Below, piece by piece: positions 12,761-22,512 of a DNA stretch of 64,000 nt. Source of the stretch: Apiotrichum sp. Y4204 (lineage: Eukaryota; Basidiomycota; Tremellomycetes; Trichosporonales; Trichosporonaceae); NCBI GenBank assembly GCA_025531455.1, contig JAMYHL010000010.1, forward strand, positions 186,001-250,000, read 5' to 3'. The notes under the pieces were generated by a model that saw only the letters and a program-made list of their open reading frames with translations, did no database searches and was not told where the DNA came from. A program made the translations under genes and the position numbers. How positions within the stretch are numbered: position 1 is the stretch's first letter; each line of letters opens with the position of its first letter.

Positions 12761-15700
12761 ATGTCCACCAAGGGTGAGTTCTGGGCAGGATGGCCTGGCC
12801 GTGGTGTGAGAGCTCGCGGCTGGCAATAGTCCTTTGGCTCGGTTTCGGCCGTACGGTAGCTGACCACGTATCGCTTTCTCTGTCCTCGCCGATATCTCAT
12901 CCCCGCTTCTTGTATTGCCTGCTTGTGACTGTGCGCTCCTCCCCCCCACGTTAATGCCCACTCTCCCTACGATTTGTGCGATCTCCCACCTTTTCTGCGA
13001 CCACCTCAATCACCTCTACCTCACTCTCCCACTCTCTTGAACGCCTGCGCTGTTTCATCTCTATCGTCTCCCTACAGCCATCCACGAGTACGACGCCAAG
13101 CGCTGCGTCGACTACTGGCTCACTCGTTCGCCTACCCCCATCCCCACCAAGACCGAGTCGACTGCCGCCCCTGTGCGCGTCGCCCAGGTCCAGTGGGACG
13201 AGGACGCCAACCAGCTCGCTCCCGTTATCAAGCCCGGCCACGGCCTCCCCGAGTGGGTCTTCAGCGAGAAGCTCGTCGGCAAGCCCGACCAGCTCATCAA
13301 GCGCCGTGGAAAGGCTGGCCTCCTCTGCCTCAACAAGGGTTGGGAGGAGACTGGCGCCTGGATCGCCGAGCGCGCCGGCAAGCCCGTGACCGTCGAGTCC
13401 ACCACCGGCACCCTCCGCACCTTCATTGTCGAGCCCTTCCTCCCCCACGAGCAGCACACCGAGTACTACGTCTGCATCAGCTCGGTCCGTGATGGCGACT
13501 GGATTTACTTCACCCACGAGGGTGGTGTTGACGTCGGAGACGTCGACGCCAAGGCTCTCAAGGTCCTGGTTCCCGTCAACAAGCCCTTCCCCTCGCGCGA
13601 CGAGCTCATCAAGGCTCTCCTTCCCAACGTTCCCGAGAACAAGAAGGATGTCCTCGCCGACTTCATCATCCGTCTCTACGGTGTCTACGTTGACCTCCAC
13701 TTTGCCTACCTCGAGATCAACCCCCTGATCTGCCTGGACCCCGTCGACGGCAAGCCCGCCGAGATCCACTACCTCGACATGGCTGCCAAGCTTGACCAGA
13801 CCGCCGACTTCCTCTGTGGTCCCAAGTGGGCTATCGCTCGTGACAACTCGGCTCCTGGCGCCACGGGTGGCATCAAGGCCGACCGCGGACCTCCCATGGT
13901 CTGGCCCGCCCCCTTCGGCCGTGACCTCACCAAGGAGGAGGCCTACATCCAGAAGCTCGACGCCTCCACTGGTGCGTCGCTCAAGCTCACCGTCCTCAAC
14001 CAGAACGGCTCCGTCTGGACCATGGTTGCCGGTGGTGGTGCCTCGGTCGTCTACTCCGACGCCATTGCCGCCGCTGGCTTTGCCTCTGAGCTTGCCAACT
14101 ACGGAGAGTACTCTGGTGCCCCCACTGAGGGCCAGACCTACGAGTACGCCCGTACCATTCTCGACCTCATGACCCGTGGCGAGCCCCTCAAGGACGGCAA
14201 GGTCCTCATCATTGGTGGTGGTGCCGCCAACTTCTCCGACGTTGCCGCCACCTTCAAGGGTATCATCCGTGCCCTCAAGGAGCACCGTGAGGGTCTCATC
14301 CGCCACAACGTCAAGATCTGGGTCCGTCGTGCCGGCCCCAACTACCAGGAGGGCCTCAAGGCCATGCGCCTCTGCGGCGAGTCGCTCGGTGTCCCTATCA
14401 AGGTCTACGGCCCCGAGGCTCCCATCACCGCCATCGTCCCCATGGCCCTCGGCCTCAACAAGGCCCAGTCGACCGGCATCTCGCGCACTGCTTCCTCGCA
14501 GGACATTGCCGCCGCCGTCGAGGCGTCGACCTCGAAGGCCAATGGCACCTCGGGCCCCGAGCAGCAGCCTGTTGGCGCCATCAACCCCGACGGCTCCCGC
14601 GAGCAGCCCGGTGACCACATTGTCCACTTCGAGGCCTCCGAGCATCCCAACACTCGCCCCTGGTACCGTCCCTTCGACGACACCACCCGCTCGTTTGTCT
14701 TCGGTCTCCAGCCCCGTGCCATCCAGGGCATGCTCGACTTTGACTTCTCGTGTGGCCGCAAGACCCCCTCGGTCGCCGCCATGATCTACCCCTTCGGTGG
14801 CCACCACATCCAGAAGTTCTACTGGGGCACCAAGGAGACTCTCCTTCCCGTCTACACTACCGTCGCCGAGGCCATCAAGAAGCACCCCGACGTCGACGTT
14901 GTTGTCAACTTCGCCTCGTCTCGCTCGGTCTACCAGTCGACCCTCGAGATCCTCGAGTTCCCTCAGATCAAGTCTATTGGCATCATCGCTGAGGGTGTCC
15001 CCGAGCGCCACGCCCGTGAGATCCTCCACCTCGCTGTTGAGAAGAAGGTTATCATCATCGGCCCCGCCACTGTCGGTGGTATCAAGCCCGGCTGCTTCCG
15101 TATCGGTAACACCGGTGGTATGATGGACAACCTCATCGCCTGCAAGCTTTACCGCCCCGGTTCGGTCGGCTACGTCTCCAAGTCTGGTGGTATGTCGAAC
15201 GAGCTCAACAACATTCTCTCGCAGACCACCAACGGTGTCTACGAGGGTATCGCCATCGGTGGTGACCGCTACCCCGGTACCTCGTTCATCGACCACATCC
15301 TCCGTTACGAGGCCGACCCTGAGTGCAAGCTCATCCTCCTCCTCGGTGAGGTCGGTGGTACTGAGGAGTACCGTGTCATCGAGGCCGTCAAGGCCGGCAA
15401 GATCCGCAAGCCCATCGTTGCCTGGGCTATCGGTACTTGCGCCAAGATGTTCACCTCCGAGGTTCAGTTCGGCCACGCCGGTTCCATGGCCAACTCGGAC
15501 ATGGAGACCGCCGACGCCAAGAACCGCGCCATGCGCGCCGCTGGTTTCATCGTCCCCGACACCTTCGAGGACCTCCCCGATGTCCTCCGCACCGTCTACG
15601 ACAAGCTCGTCGAGACTGGCGCCATTGTCCCCAAGACCGACGTCGAGCCCCCTCAGATCCCCATGGACTACCAGTGGGCCACCAAGCTCGGTCTCATCCG

Positions 15701-16508
15701 CAAGCCCGCCGCCTTCATCTCGACCATCTCGGACGAGCGTGGCCAGGAGCTCATGTACGCCGGTATGCGTATCTCGGATGTCTTCAAGGAGGACATTGGT
15801 ATCGGTGGTGTCATCTCGCTTCTCTGGTTCAAGCGTCGTCTCCCCGCCTACGCCTGCAAGTTCATCGAGATGGTCCTGCAGCTCACTGCCGACCACGGAC
15901 CTGCTGTCTCCGGTGCCATGAACACCATCATCACCGCTCGTGCCGGCAAGGACCTCATCTCGTCGCTTGTCGCCGGTCTCCTCACCATCGGTGACCGCTT
16001 CGGTGGTGCCCTCGACGGTGCCGCCGCCGAGTTCTCGCGCGGTGTCTCCTCGGGTCTCACCCCCCGCGAGTTTGTCGACCAGATGCGCAAGGCCAACAAG
16101 CTCATCCCCGGTATTGGCCACAAGATCAAGTCCAAGACCAACCCCGACCTCCGTGTCGTCCTCGTCGTCGACTACGTGCGCAAGAACTTCCCCTCGCACC
16201 GCACTCTCGACTTTGCCCTTGCCGTTGAGGACGTTACGACCCAGAAGTCGAACACCCTTATCCTCAACGTCGACGGTGCCATTGCCGCTTCGTTCTGCGA
16301 CCTCCTCTACGGTTGCGGCGCCTTCACCGAGGAGGAGGCCACCGACTACCTCCGCAACGGTACCCTCAACGGTCTCTTCGTTCTCGGCCGTTCCATGGGC
16401 TTCATCGGTCACTACCTCGACCAGAAGTCGCTCAAGCAGCCCCTCTACCGCCACCCCGCCGACGACATCTTCATCTCGATGGGTGCCGGCGACCGCGTTC
16501 TCGCCTAA
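12761..16508 (+). CDS. ACL1: ATP-citrate synthase (ATP-citrate lyase), single polypeptide
   Basis: Cytosolic enzyme: citrate + CoA + ATP gives acetyl-CoA, oxaloacetate, ADP and phosphate. It supplies acetyl-CoA for lipids, sterols and acetylation. Exon 1 (12761-12773) codes only MSTK plus one base; a 304-nt intron follows; exon 2 (13078-16508) codes the rest, 1147 residues in all. Order: N-terminal ATP-grasp/CoA-ligase part, citrate-binding part, a Ser/Gly/Pro-rich linker at ~485-520 where the animal enzyme carries its phosphorylated loop, CoA-binding and succinyl-CoA-synthetase-like part with catalytic His804 in FGHAGS, and a citrate-synthase-like C-terminus with GIGHKIKS and [14 protein letters not shown]. 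Animals and basidiomycetes use one chain; most ascomycetes use two. Codons end almost always in C or G, a sign of high expression. The start exon is fixed by reading phase and the conserved KAI-E start. Confidence 0.97.
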
Positions 16509-16995
16509 GTGTATCGGATGCCGAGAAACCACACTTCCGTACAACAACAAAACAACAAGTAGCACAGTAATTGTACATTGAGGATTAGAAGTCACGCTCC
16601 ATTTCGTGTAAATAGACTGCAGTAGTATGCACCAGTAGATTACTTTTGGGCAGAAGCATTAGAAGCATTCGGGATACAGGTGACTAGCATCCAGCTCGGG
16701 GATACAGGTGACTAGCATCCAGCTCGAGCAGTTCGCTTGAGCAGTTCGCTTGAGCAGTTCGCCCTCACTCAACTTGCATTCCACTTTGCTTGCCGTACAT
16801 GTGAGTAGCACCGCACGTGAGAGCGTCATGGCTCGAAACAAGGGACGGGTTCAGATGGCACTTCCCTTCTAGATCCTAGATGTATGCATTGAGATATCAC
16901 CCAAGGAAGCGCGCCGGGTGTCTATCTCGTGTATAAAATGCGCTTGTGTATGTATAAGGTGTGCGAGTAATGTGGCGAGAGGTGGGCGTCGGGCA
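16509..16995. other. Convergent 3' flanks of ACL and UNC50 genes
   Basis: 487 bp between converging genes, containing both 3' UTRs and a compound tandem repeat annotated separately. No gene seen. Confidence 0.5.
16671..16762. repeat. Compound minisatellite: 28-bp x2 then 13-bp x~2.8
   Basis: Two perfect 28-bp copies (16671-16698 and 16699-16726, each starting GGGATACAGG) run straight into copies of AGCAGTTCGCTTG (16727-16739, 16740-16752, and a partial copy from 16753). The array lies 160-250 bp after the ATP-citrate lyase stop, probably in its 3' UTR or just beyond. Confidence 0.9.
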
Positions 16996-18005
16996 TCAGT
17001 TGTGCCAAGGTTTGCCAAAGTACAGCTCCAGACAGGTGCGCGCGACGTTAAACCCAAGGAGACTGAGGAGATATCCGCCAAAGAGGGGGAGGAGGGGCGC
17101 GAGGAAGAGTTCGCTGCGCGCGACGAACGGCAGGGCTGCGTACCCGAGGTAGGTGACGTAGATGTACTGGAAACCCGCTATGAGGAAGAGCGTGCTGGCT
17201 GTCAGTGCTGGTCTTTAAAGATCTCTTAGCACCGGAGGTACTCACTTGCCGAGGAAAAGACAGATCCAGTTGTCGCGGACGACAAGGGCGGCGAGGGGGA
17301 GGAGGGCGACGTAAGTGGTGAGGAAGGCGGGGAAGAACGAGTTGACGGCCACGTCGAACGCGTACGTAAACTCGACCTTGCTGTCCGTTACTGCCGAGTG
17401 TCCGCTCGATGAGACCATGAGGCGGTTCGCAATAAACCAGAAGAGGAGCGCGACGCCGAGAGAGACGAGGATAAAGTCGCCTGCGGTCAGTAAAAGGAGG
17501 TCAGCTCAACGTACGGAAGATCATCTTCAAGATGACGGCAATAGCGCCCCCAATTGTCTTGTGATACAGGAAGCTCCACACGCTGCCTGCTGCGGCCAGA
17601 CAGCCCGATATGAGGAAGAGCATCGCGGGGTCATCGCGCGCCCACAGATTCTTCGTTTGTTTGCTGGTGGGTTAGGAAGTTGCAAACTCGGAACCCACTG
17701 ATGATATGTCTGCTTGTACACCCGTCGCGGCGCGACCACGAGGTATGTCAACTGCCAGAATGCGAGCTCAAAGTCCTGGAATGTTAGCAATGGATCGAAG
17801 TTAACAGCAATGGGAAAGCGGGAAAACAATCTAGACGTCGTCGAGCTCGACTGCAGTCCATAATCTCGCACTGTCTTCCTCCACATCTACCCACCATCGA
17901 CTTGAACTTTGTCAACCTCCGGAGCATGATCGGCACCCCGCGCTGCGGGAGCGCCCCGCCATCGAACAACGGGGGCGGGGTCGACGTCGGCAGCAAGGGC
18001 GCCAT
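16996..18005 (-). CDS. GMH1: UNC-50 family membrane protein (Gmh1-like)
   Basis: Homologue of animal UNC50 and yeast Gmh1, a Golgi/ER multi-pass protein linked to Arf GEF recruitment and receptor traffic. Five exons, 18005-17895, 17775-17699, 17663-17515, 17480-17246 and 17194-16996, give 256 residues; yeast Gmh1 and human UNC50 are of similar size. The family core starts with LRRLTKFKSMDFELAFWQ (~28-45), then KQTKNLWARDDPA (~64-76). About five hydrophobic segments follow, and the end carries GNTLFLIAG and YIYVTYLGYAALPF, a signature stretch. Phase settles the last acceptor: the downstream of two nearby AG sites restores GNTLF. Introns are 119, 35, 34 and 51 nt. Divergent from POL5 (540 bp between starts). 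High confidence in family; function by homology. Confidence 0.95.
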
Positions 18006-18545
18006 GCTGTGAGGGCGGAGGCGGATTGTCGAAATGTTGGCGCGGTGACGCGACTACCCTGCAGCAGTCGGTTGGCGGTCGGGGGGCAGAAGAAGGTTTC
18101 CTCTTTTGGGAGGTGGTCGCGCGGGGTAGGGGAGGTGGCGAGCGTCGAACACGAGCCGCGGATGGGATACTAAGGATTAACTGGGATGATGGGGGTGGTT
18201 CAGTGTTATTGACGACGTTCGAGTGGCAACGTTCACCTTTGCTCATCGTGGTCGGCGGCGAGCTCAACATGGGAGGGGTGGGGCGGGGAAGGGCATGGCA
18301 AAGCCGCGAAGCATGGCGCGCGGCGCGCATGGCGATTTCTGCGCGTGCCGATCGCGTGGAGGTTTACTTCCGCGGTGGGCCCCACATGACTTTCTGGAGA
18401 TTTTTGTGATCGCAGATATTTGTGTGCCGCTCAAAGTTGGAAGGTCTGAAGTAGGTAAGATCTGGCAGCAGGTCTCTTTCGTGCTCTCTTACTGTCGAGC
18501 GGCCACTAGACACACACAGCACCCACCCCCACACCCAAAAGAAGC
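18006..18545. promoter_or_regulatory. Shared promoter region between GMH1 (-) and POL5 (+)
   Basis: 540 bp between divergent start codons, so both promoters lie here. No sharp consensus element was recognised. Confidence 0.55.
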
Positions 18546-21500
18546 ATGGCTTCCAACGTGCTCCCGCTCTTCTGGCACCTCGCGTCGTCGTCGCGCAGCA
18601 CGCGGCTCGGCGCGAGTGCTGATCTCGTTTCGGCCATCGAGGGCTTCCAGCGGACATTTGCTTCGACAAAACAGGACGACGACGAGGATGACGATGAGGA
18701 TGACGACGACGACGATGATGAGGAGGACGATGGAGACGAGTCGGGGATGGAGGTGGACGGGTCGGACGACGAGGACGACGCCGAGGTCGATGCCGAGGCG
18801 GGCAAGCTCGACGCCGAGCTCGCAAGGAACAACTCCCCGGACGTCGTGTATACTGTTAAGCGTCTTGTGCGAGGACTTGCCAGCTCGCGCGAGAGCAGTC
18901 GGTTGGGTTTCGCTGTTGCCCTCACAGAGGTAAGTTGAGTGCGATTGCCGTGGTTCAACTTGCAAAAGAGCGGCCACTGACCCACAGCTTCTTGCCCGCA
19001 TACCGACAGTCACCGCCGCCCAGGTTCTCTCCCTCCTGAGGCGCTCCGCGCAGTGGACGAGTGGGATGAAGGGTTCCGAGGAGCGCGACGGCATGTTTGC
19101 GTGCCTGTTTGGTATGACCGCTGTTGTCGACTCTGGAGCCCTGTTCTCGTCGACTGCACGTCTCCAGGACTTTGAGACCGTTGTCAAGGCGCTTACCACT
19201 CTTGAAGACGCCAAGGATTGGCTCGCGGAGGCTGCTGGATGGGGTTTGCTTCACGCGGTGGAGGGGCTCGTCGACTCGTCGGTGGAGTGGAAGGCTGAGG
19301 CGCTCAAGAGCCTCGGCGAAAAGATCTACGAGGACAATGTCTGGACTCCCGAGAAGGTCGCTCTTACCCTTTCTCTCTCGACCAAGGCCCCGGAACTTGA
19401 CTGGAAGGCCTATCTCGCCCCGACATTTAAGCACACTCCTCTTCTTGCGCCGCAGAACCTGCCGACTCTCGGCCGTGTCCTCAAGGAGGGCGGTGTCGTT
19501 GAGGAGGACGGCCAGTCGTCAAGGACTGGGACGTACAAGCCCCAGCTCCACTACGTTTGGGATGTGATTCTCAACACGTACTTCAAGGACGCTACCCCTT
19601 CGAACGTTGCGCCCTTTGCCGACTTCTTCCGTGTCGTTGTCGACGAGTCGCTCTTCGCAAACACTTCGTCGCCTGAGCGCAAGTACTGGGGCTTCCAGGT
19701 ATTCGAGCGCGCGCTCCCGCTCGTCGACGCCGCGTCCGTGCCGCTTATCTTCACCCCCAACTTTATGCGCTCGTGGATCAACAATCTCTCCTCATCCGAC
19801 CGCCACCTCCACAAGGCCGCGCTGTCCGCCGCCAAGGTCGTGCAGGAGCACGTCAAGGCCTCCCCCGCGGCCGGATTCACCCTCCTCTCCCAGCTGGTCG
19901 GCAAGCACGGCCGTCCCGACTTTGACCGCGTCACCAAGACCAAGACCGTCGAGGGCATCATGGCCAGCCTCACCCCCGAGGGCGTCAACGACTACGTCTC
20001 GTACCTCCAGGAGATTGTCCTCACCGGCGACGACAAGGACGCCTCGGCCCTCGAGGACCGCCGTATCTGGGCGCTTGACCAGATGATCGCTCTCACCCGC
20101 AACCATGCTGTCCCCAAGACGGACGACTGGGTCGCGCGCATGCTCGACTTCCTCCTCGTCCACGGCTTCTTCATCGTGCGCAAGGCTGACAAGAAGAGCA
20201 AGATCGAAGCGGTGAGTCATCCCCAGCTCTACAATCCACTAACATGCAGCTCCACAGCATCCCCAAGCCGCCCCTGAGCGAGACCACTGCTGCCGCCGCT
20301 CGGGCCCGCTTCTCGGCTGCCATTGTCGAGGTCACCGCCGCGGTTCCCCCGAAGGACTCTGGGCGCTCGCAGGGCGCCGACGCGTCCGGCAAGCTCTGGC
20401 TCACCCATGCCCTCGACACGGTCGCTGCCCTCGAGGCTGCCAAGAACGTCGAGGTGGTGACGGACGCCGATGACGAGATCAAGAAGATCCGTACCGAGGC
20501 TCTTGCTGTGCTCAAGACGATTGCCAAGCAGAAGAGCGAGACCGCGCGTGGATCCCAGATCCTCATCTCCTTCCTCATCCTCCAGACGTACGACGAGGTC
20601 GAGGACGCCCTTGATCTTCTCGAGGACTCTGTTGGCGCCGCCCGTGGCCTCTTCAAGGAGGAGAAGAAGGAGAAGAAGAGCAAGCGCAAGTCTGACGCTG
20701 CGGAGGCTGCCGAGGCCGAGGACGCTCCCCCGCCGATTGACGCGCTCCTCGACGTTCTCATTGCTCTTCTTGACAAGAACTCGGCCGACATGCGCGCCCT
20801 CGCCAACCTCGTCTTTGGCATGATCTCGACCGAGATGACCCTCAGCAGTATCCAGCACCTCATTGCTGTAAGTTGACTCATACCATCCACGCTAACTTTA
20901 GCAACTCGAGCAATCGGGCACAACGGAGGAGGTTGACGAGGAGGCGTCTGAGTCTCCTTCCGACGACGAGGACGAGGATGAGGATGAGGAGGCTGGCTCT
21001 GACGACGAGTCGGACGACGATGAAGACGACGAGGTCGAGATCGAGTCGGACGACGACGACGCCGCTGTCGACCCCGAGTTCCGCAAGCGTGTCGCTGAGG
21101 CGCTCAAGGCTTCGGGCATGGACGTGGATGAGGACGGCGACGAGGACGACTCGGACAACGAGTCTGTCTGGGACGACGAGCAGATGATGAAGGTCGACGA
21201 GCAGCTTGCCGCCGTCTTCAAGGCGCAGGCAGCGAGCAAAAAGGGCGACCTTAAGCGTGAGTGCTAGACCACACTTCCTCTCAGCACTAACATCCAGACG
21301 CCGCCATCGAGTCTCTGCACTTCAAGAACCGCATTCTCGACTTCTTCGACCTGTTCGCCAAGAAGCAGGCGACCTCGCCCGTCGTGCTCGACATCCTCAT
21401 CCCGCTCCTGAACCTCGCACGTGCCGGCGGCGAGCTCGGCAACAAGGCGGCGGGTATCCTCCGCCAGCGATTCGGCAAGGCGGCGCACGCGCCGTCCCCC

Positions 21501-22385
21501 GCCTCCATCGACAAGGCACACGCCAAGACGATCCTCGACGAGATTCACTCGCTGACGCGCTCCGCCCCCTCGGCCGAGTTCTCCAACCTGTGCTCCGCTG
21601 CCTCCCTCTTCGCTGCGCGCGCCGCCCCCGGCCCAGCAGCCGACGCATACGCCGCCACGCTCGCAGACTACATGACCCGCAAGTCGAGCGAGGTACACGC
21701 GCCCTTCATGGCAGAGTACATCCGGCGGCATCCGGGCAAGGCGTGGGCCCTCGCCCCCGCTCTGGCAGGCTACGTCGCCCCCGGTGCGGGCGTGAATGCG
21801 TTCCGGCAAACCCAGGCGTTTGGCATGCTGAGCTCGCTGGTGACGCACATTCCGCAGCTCGTCAAGGCCGGGGATGTGACTGCTGCCGAGGCCGAGAAGG
21901 TCCTCGCGCGCGCGGCCGAGGACGGCTTTGCGGTGCTCGAGGGCGCGGCGGACGGCTCGCTCGAGTGGAAGGCCGACCGCCTCAAGGAGGTCCTCCGCTT
22001 CATGCTCGTGGTTGCGCGCAGCGCGAATGCCGTGGACCGCGAGCGGGCCAGCGCCATTTGCCAGGCGGAGCGTGTGCCCCTTGTCGCGACAAAGGTGCGC
22101 GAGGGACGGACCAAGGACATGAAGTCGCTGCATGGGCTGCTGACGCAGCTTGCGGCTGTCCTGGGCCAGAAGGAGAAGAAGGAGGGCAAGCGGAAGGCCG
22201 AGGGGGACGCGTCGCCCGTCAAGGCGAAGAAGCGGAAGGCTAAGGCTGAGGCTCAAGCTGAGGCTGAGGCTGAGGCCGAGGCGGATGGCGAGAAGAAGGG
22301 CAAGGAGGGCAAGGCTAGGGCCGAGGGCAAGGACGGCAAGAAGGCCAAGACCAAGTCCAAAGCCAAGCCCAAGCCCAAGGCGTAG
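18546..22385 (+). CDS. POL5: Pol5 / MYBBP1A-family nucleolar protein (DNA polymerase V family)
   Basis: Member of the Pol5/MYBBP1A family. Despite the name it acts mainly in rRNA synthesis and ribosome assembly in the nucleolus; it has a HEAT-like fold and no polymerase catalytic core. Exons 18546-18929, 18988-20211, 20250-20867, 20902-21256 and 21298-22385 give 1222 residues, somewhat longer than yeast Pol5 (about 1020). The N-terminus LPLFWHLASSSRSTRLGAS fits the family. A first acidic stretch (Asp/Glu run, ~40-85) is inserted early; a second acidic block (~750-850) is the conserved acidic region. Residues ~1150-1222 are Lys/Ala-rich repeats like a nucleolar localisation tail. Introns are 58, 38, 34 and 41 nt. 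Its stop lies 127 bp from the convergent MSH3 stop. Ribosome-biogenesis gene NOP12 lies just beyond MSH3. Confidence 0.92.
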
Positions 22386-22512
22386 GTGTGATATAGACAG
22401 GCATAATGCATTGATACCATAGAGTGAGAAAGTGAGAATATGGTGGGTAGTGGATGCGGGGTATCAATTGCGGAGGTAGGACAAGTCACTCGGAACAAAG
22501 ATGATACAACTA
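22386..22512. other. Tail-to-tail gap between POL5 and MSH3
   Basis: Only 127 bp separate the two stop codons, so the 3' UTRs very likely overlap as antisense RNA. Confidence 0.6.

Noticed and set aside
12951..16595. 1214-codon open frame antisense to ATP-citrate lyase
   Set aside because: It mirrors the ATP-citrate lyase exon. Because that gene uses almost only C/G-ending codons, its complement rarely forms stops. The translated product is a low-complexity Gly/Val/Glu/Asp/Leu string with no domain.
20171..20923. Antisense frames over POL5 (about 210-250 codons), and similar ones over 21264-22256
   Set aside because: Shadows of the biased coding strand, rich in Ser/Arg/Leu or Gly/Leu, no domain.
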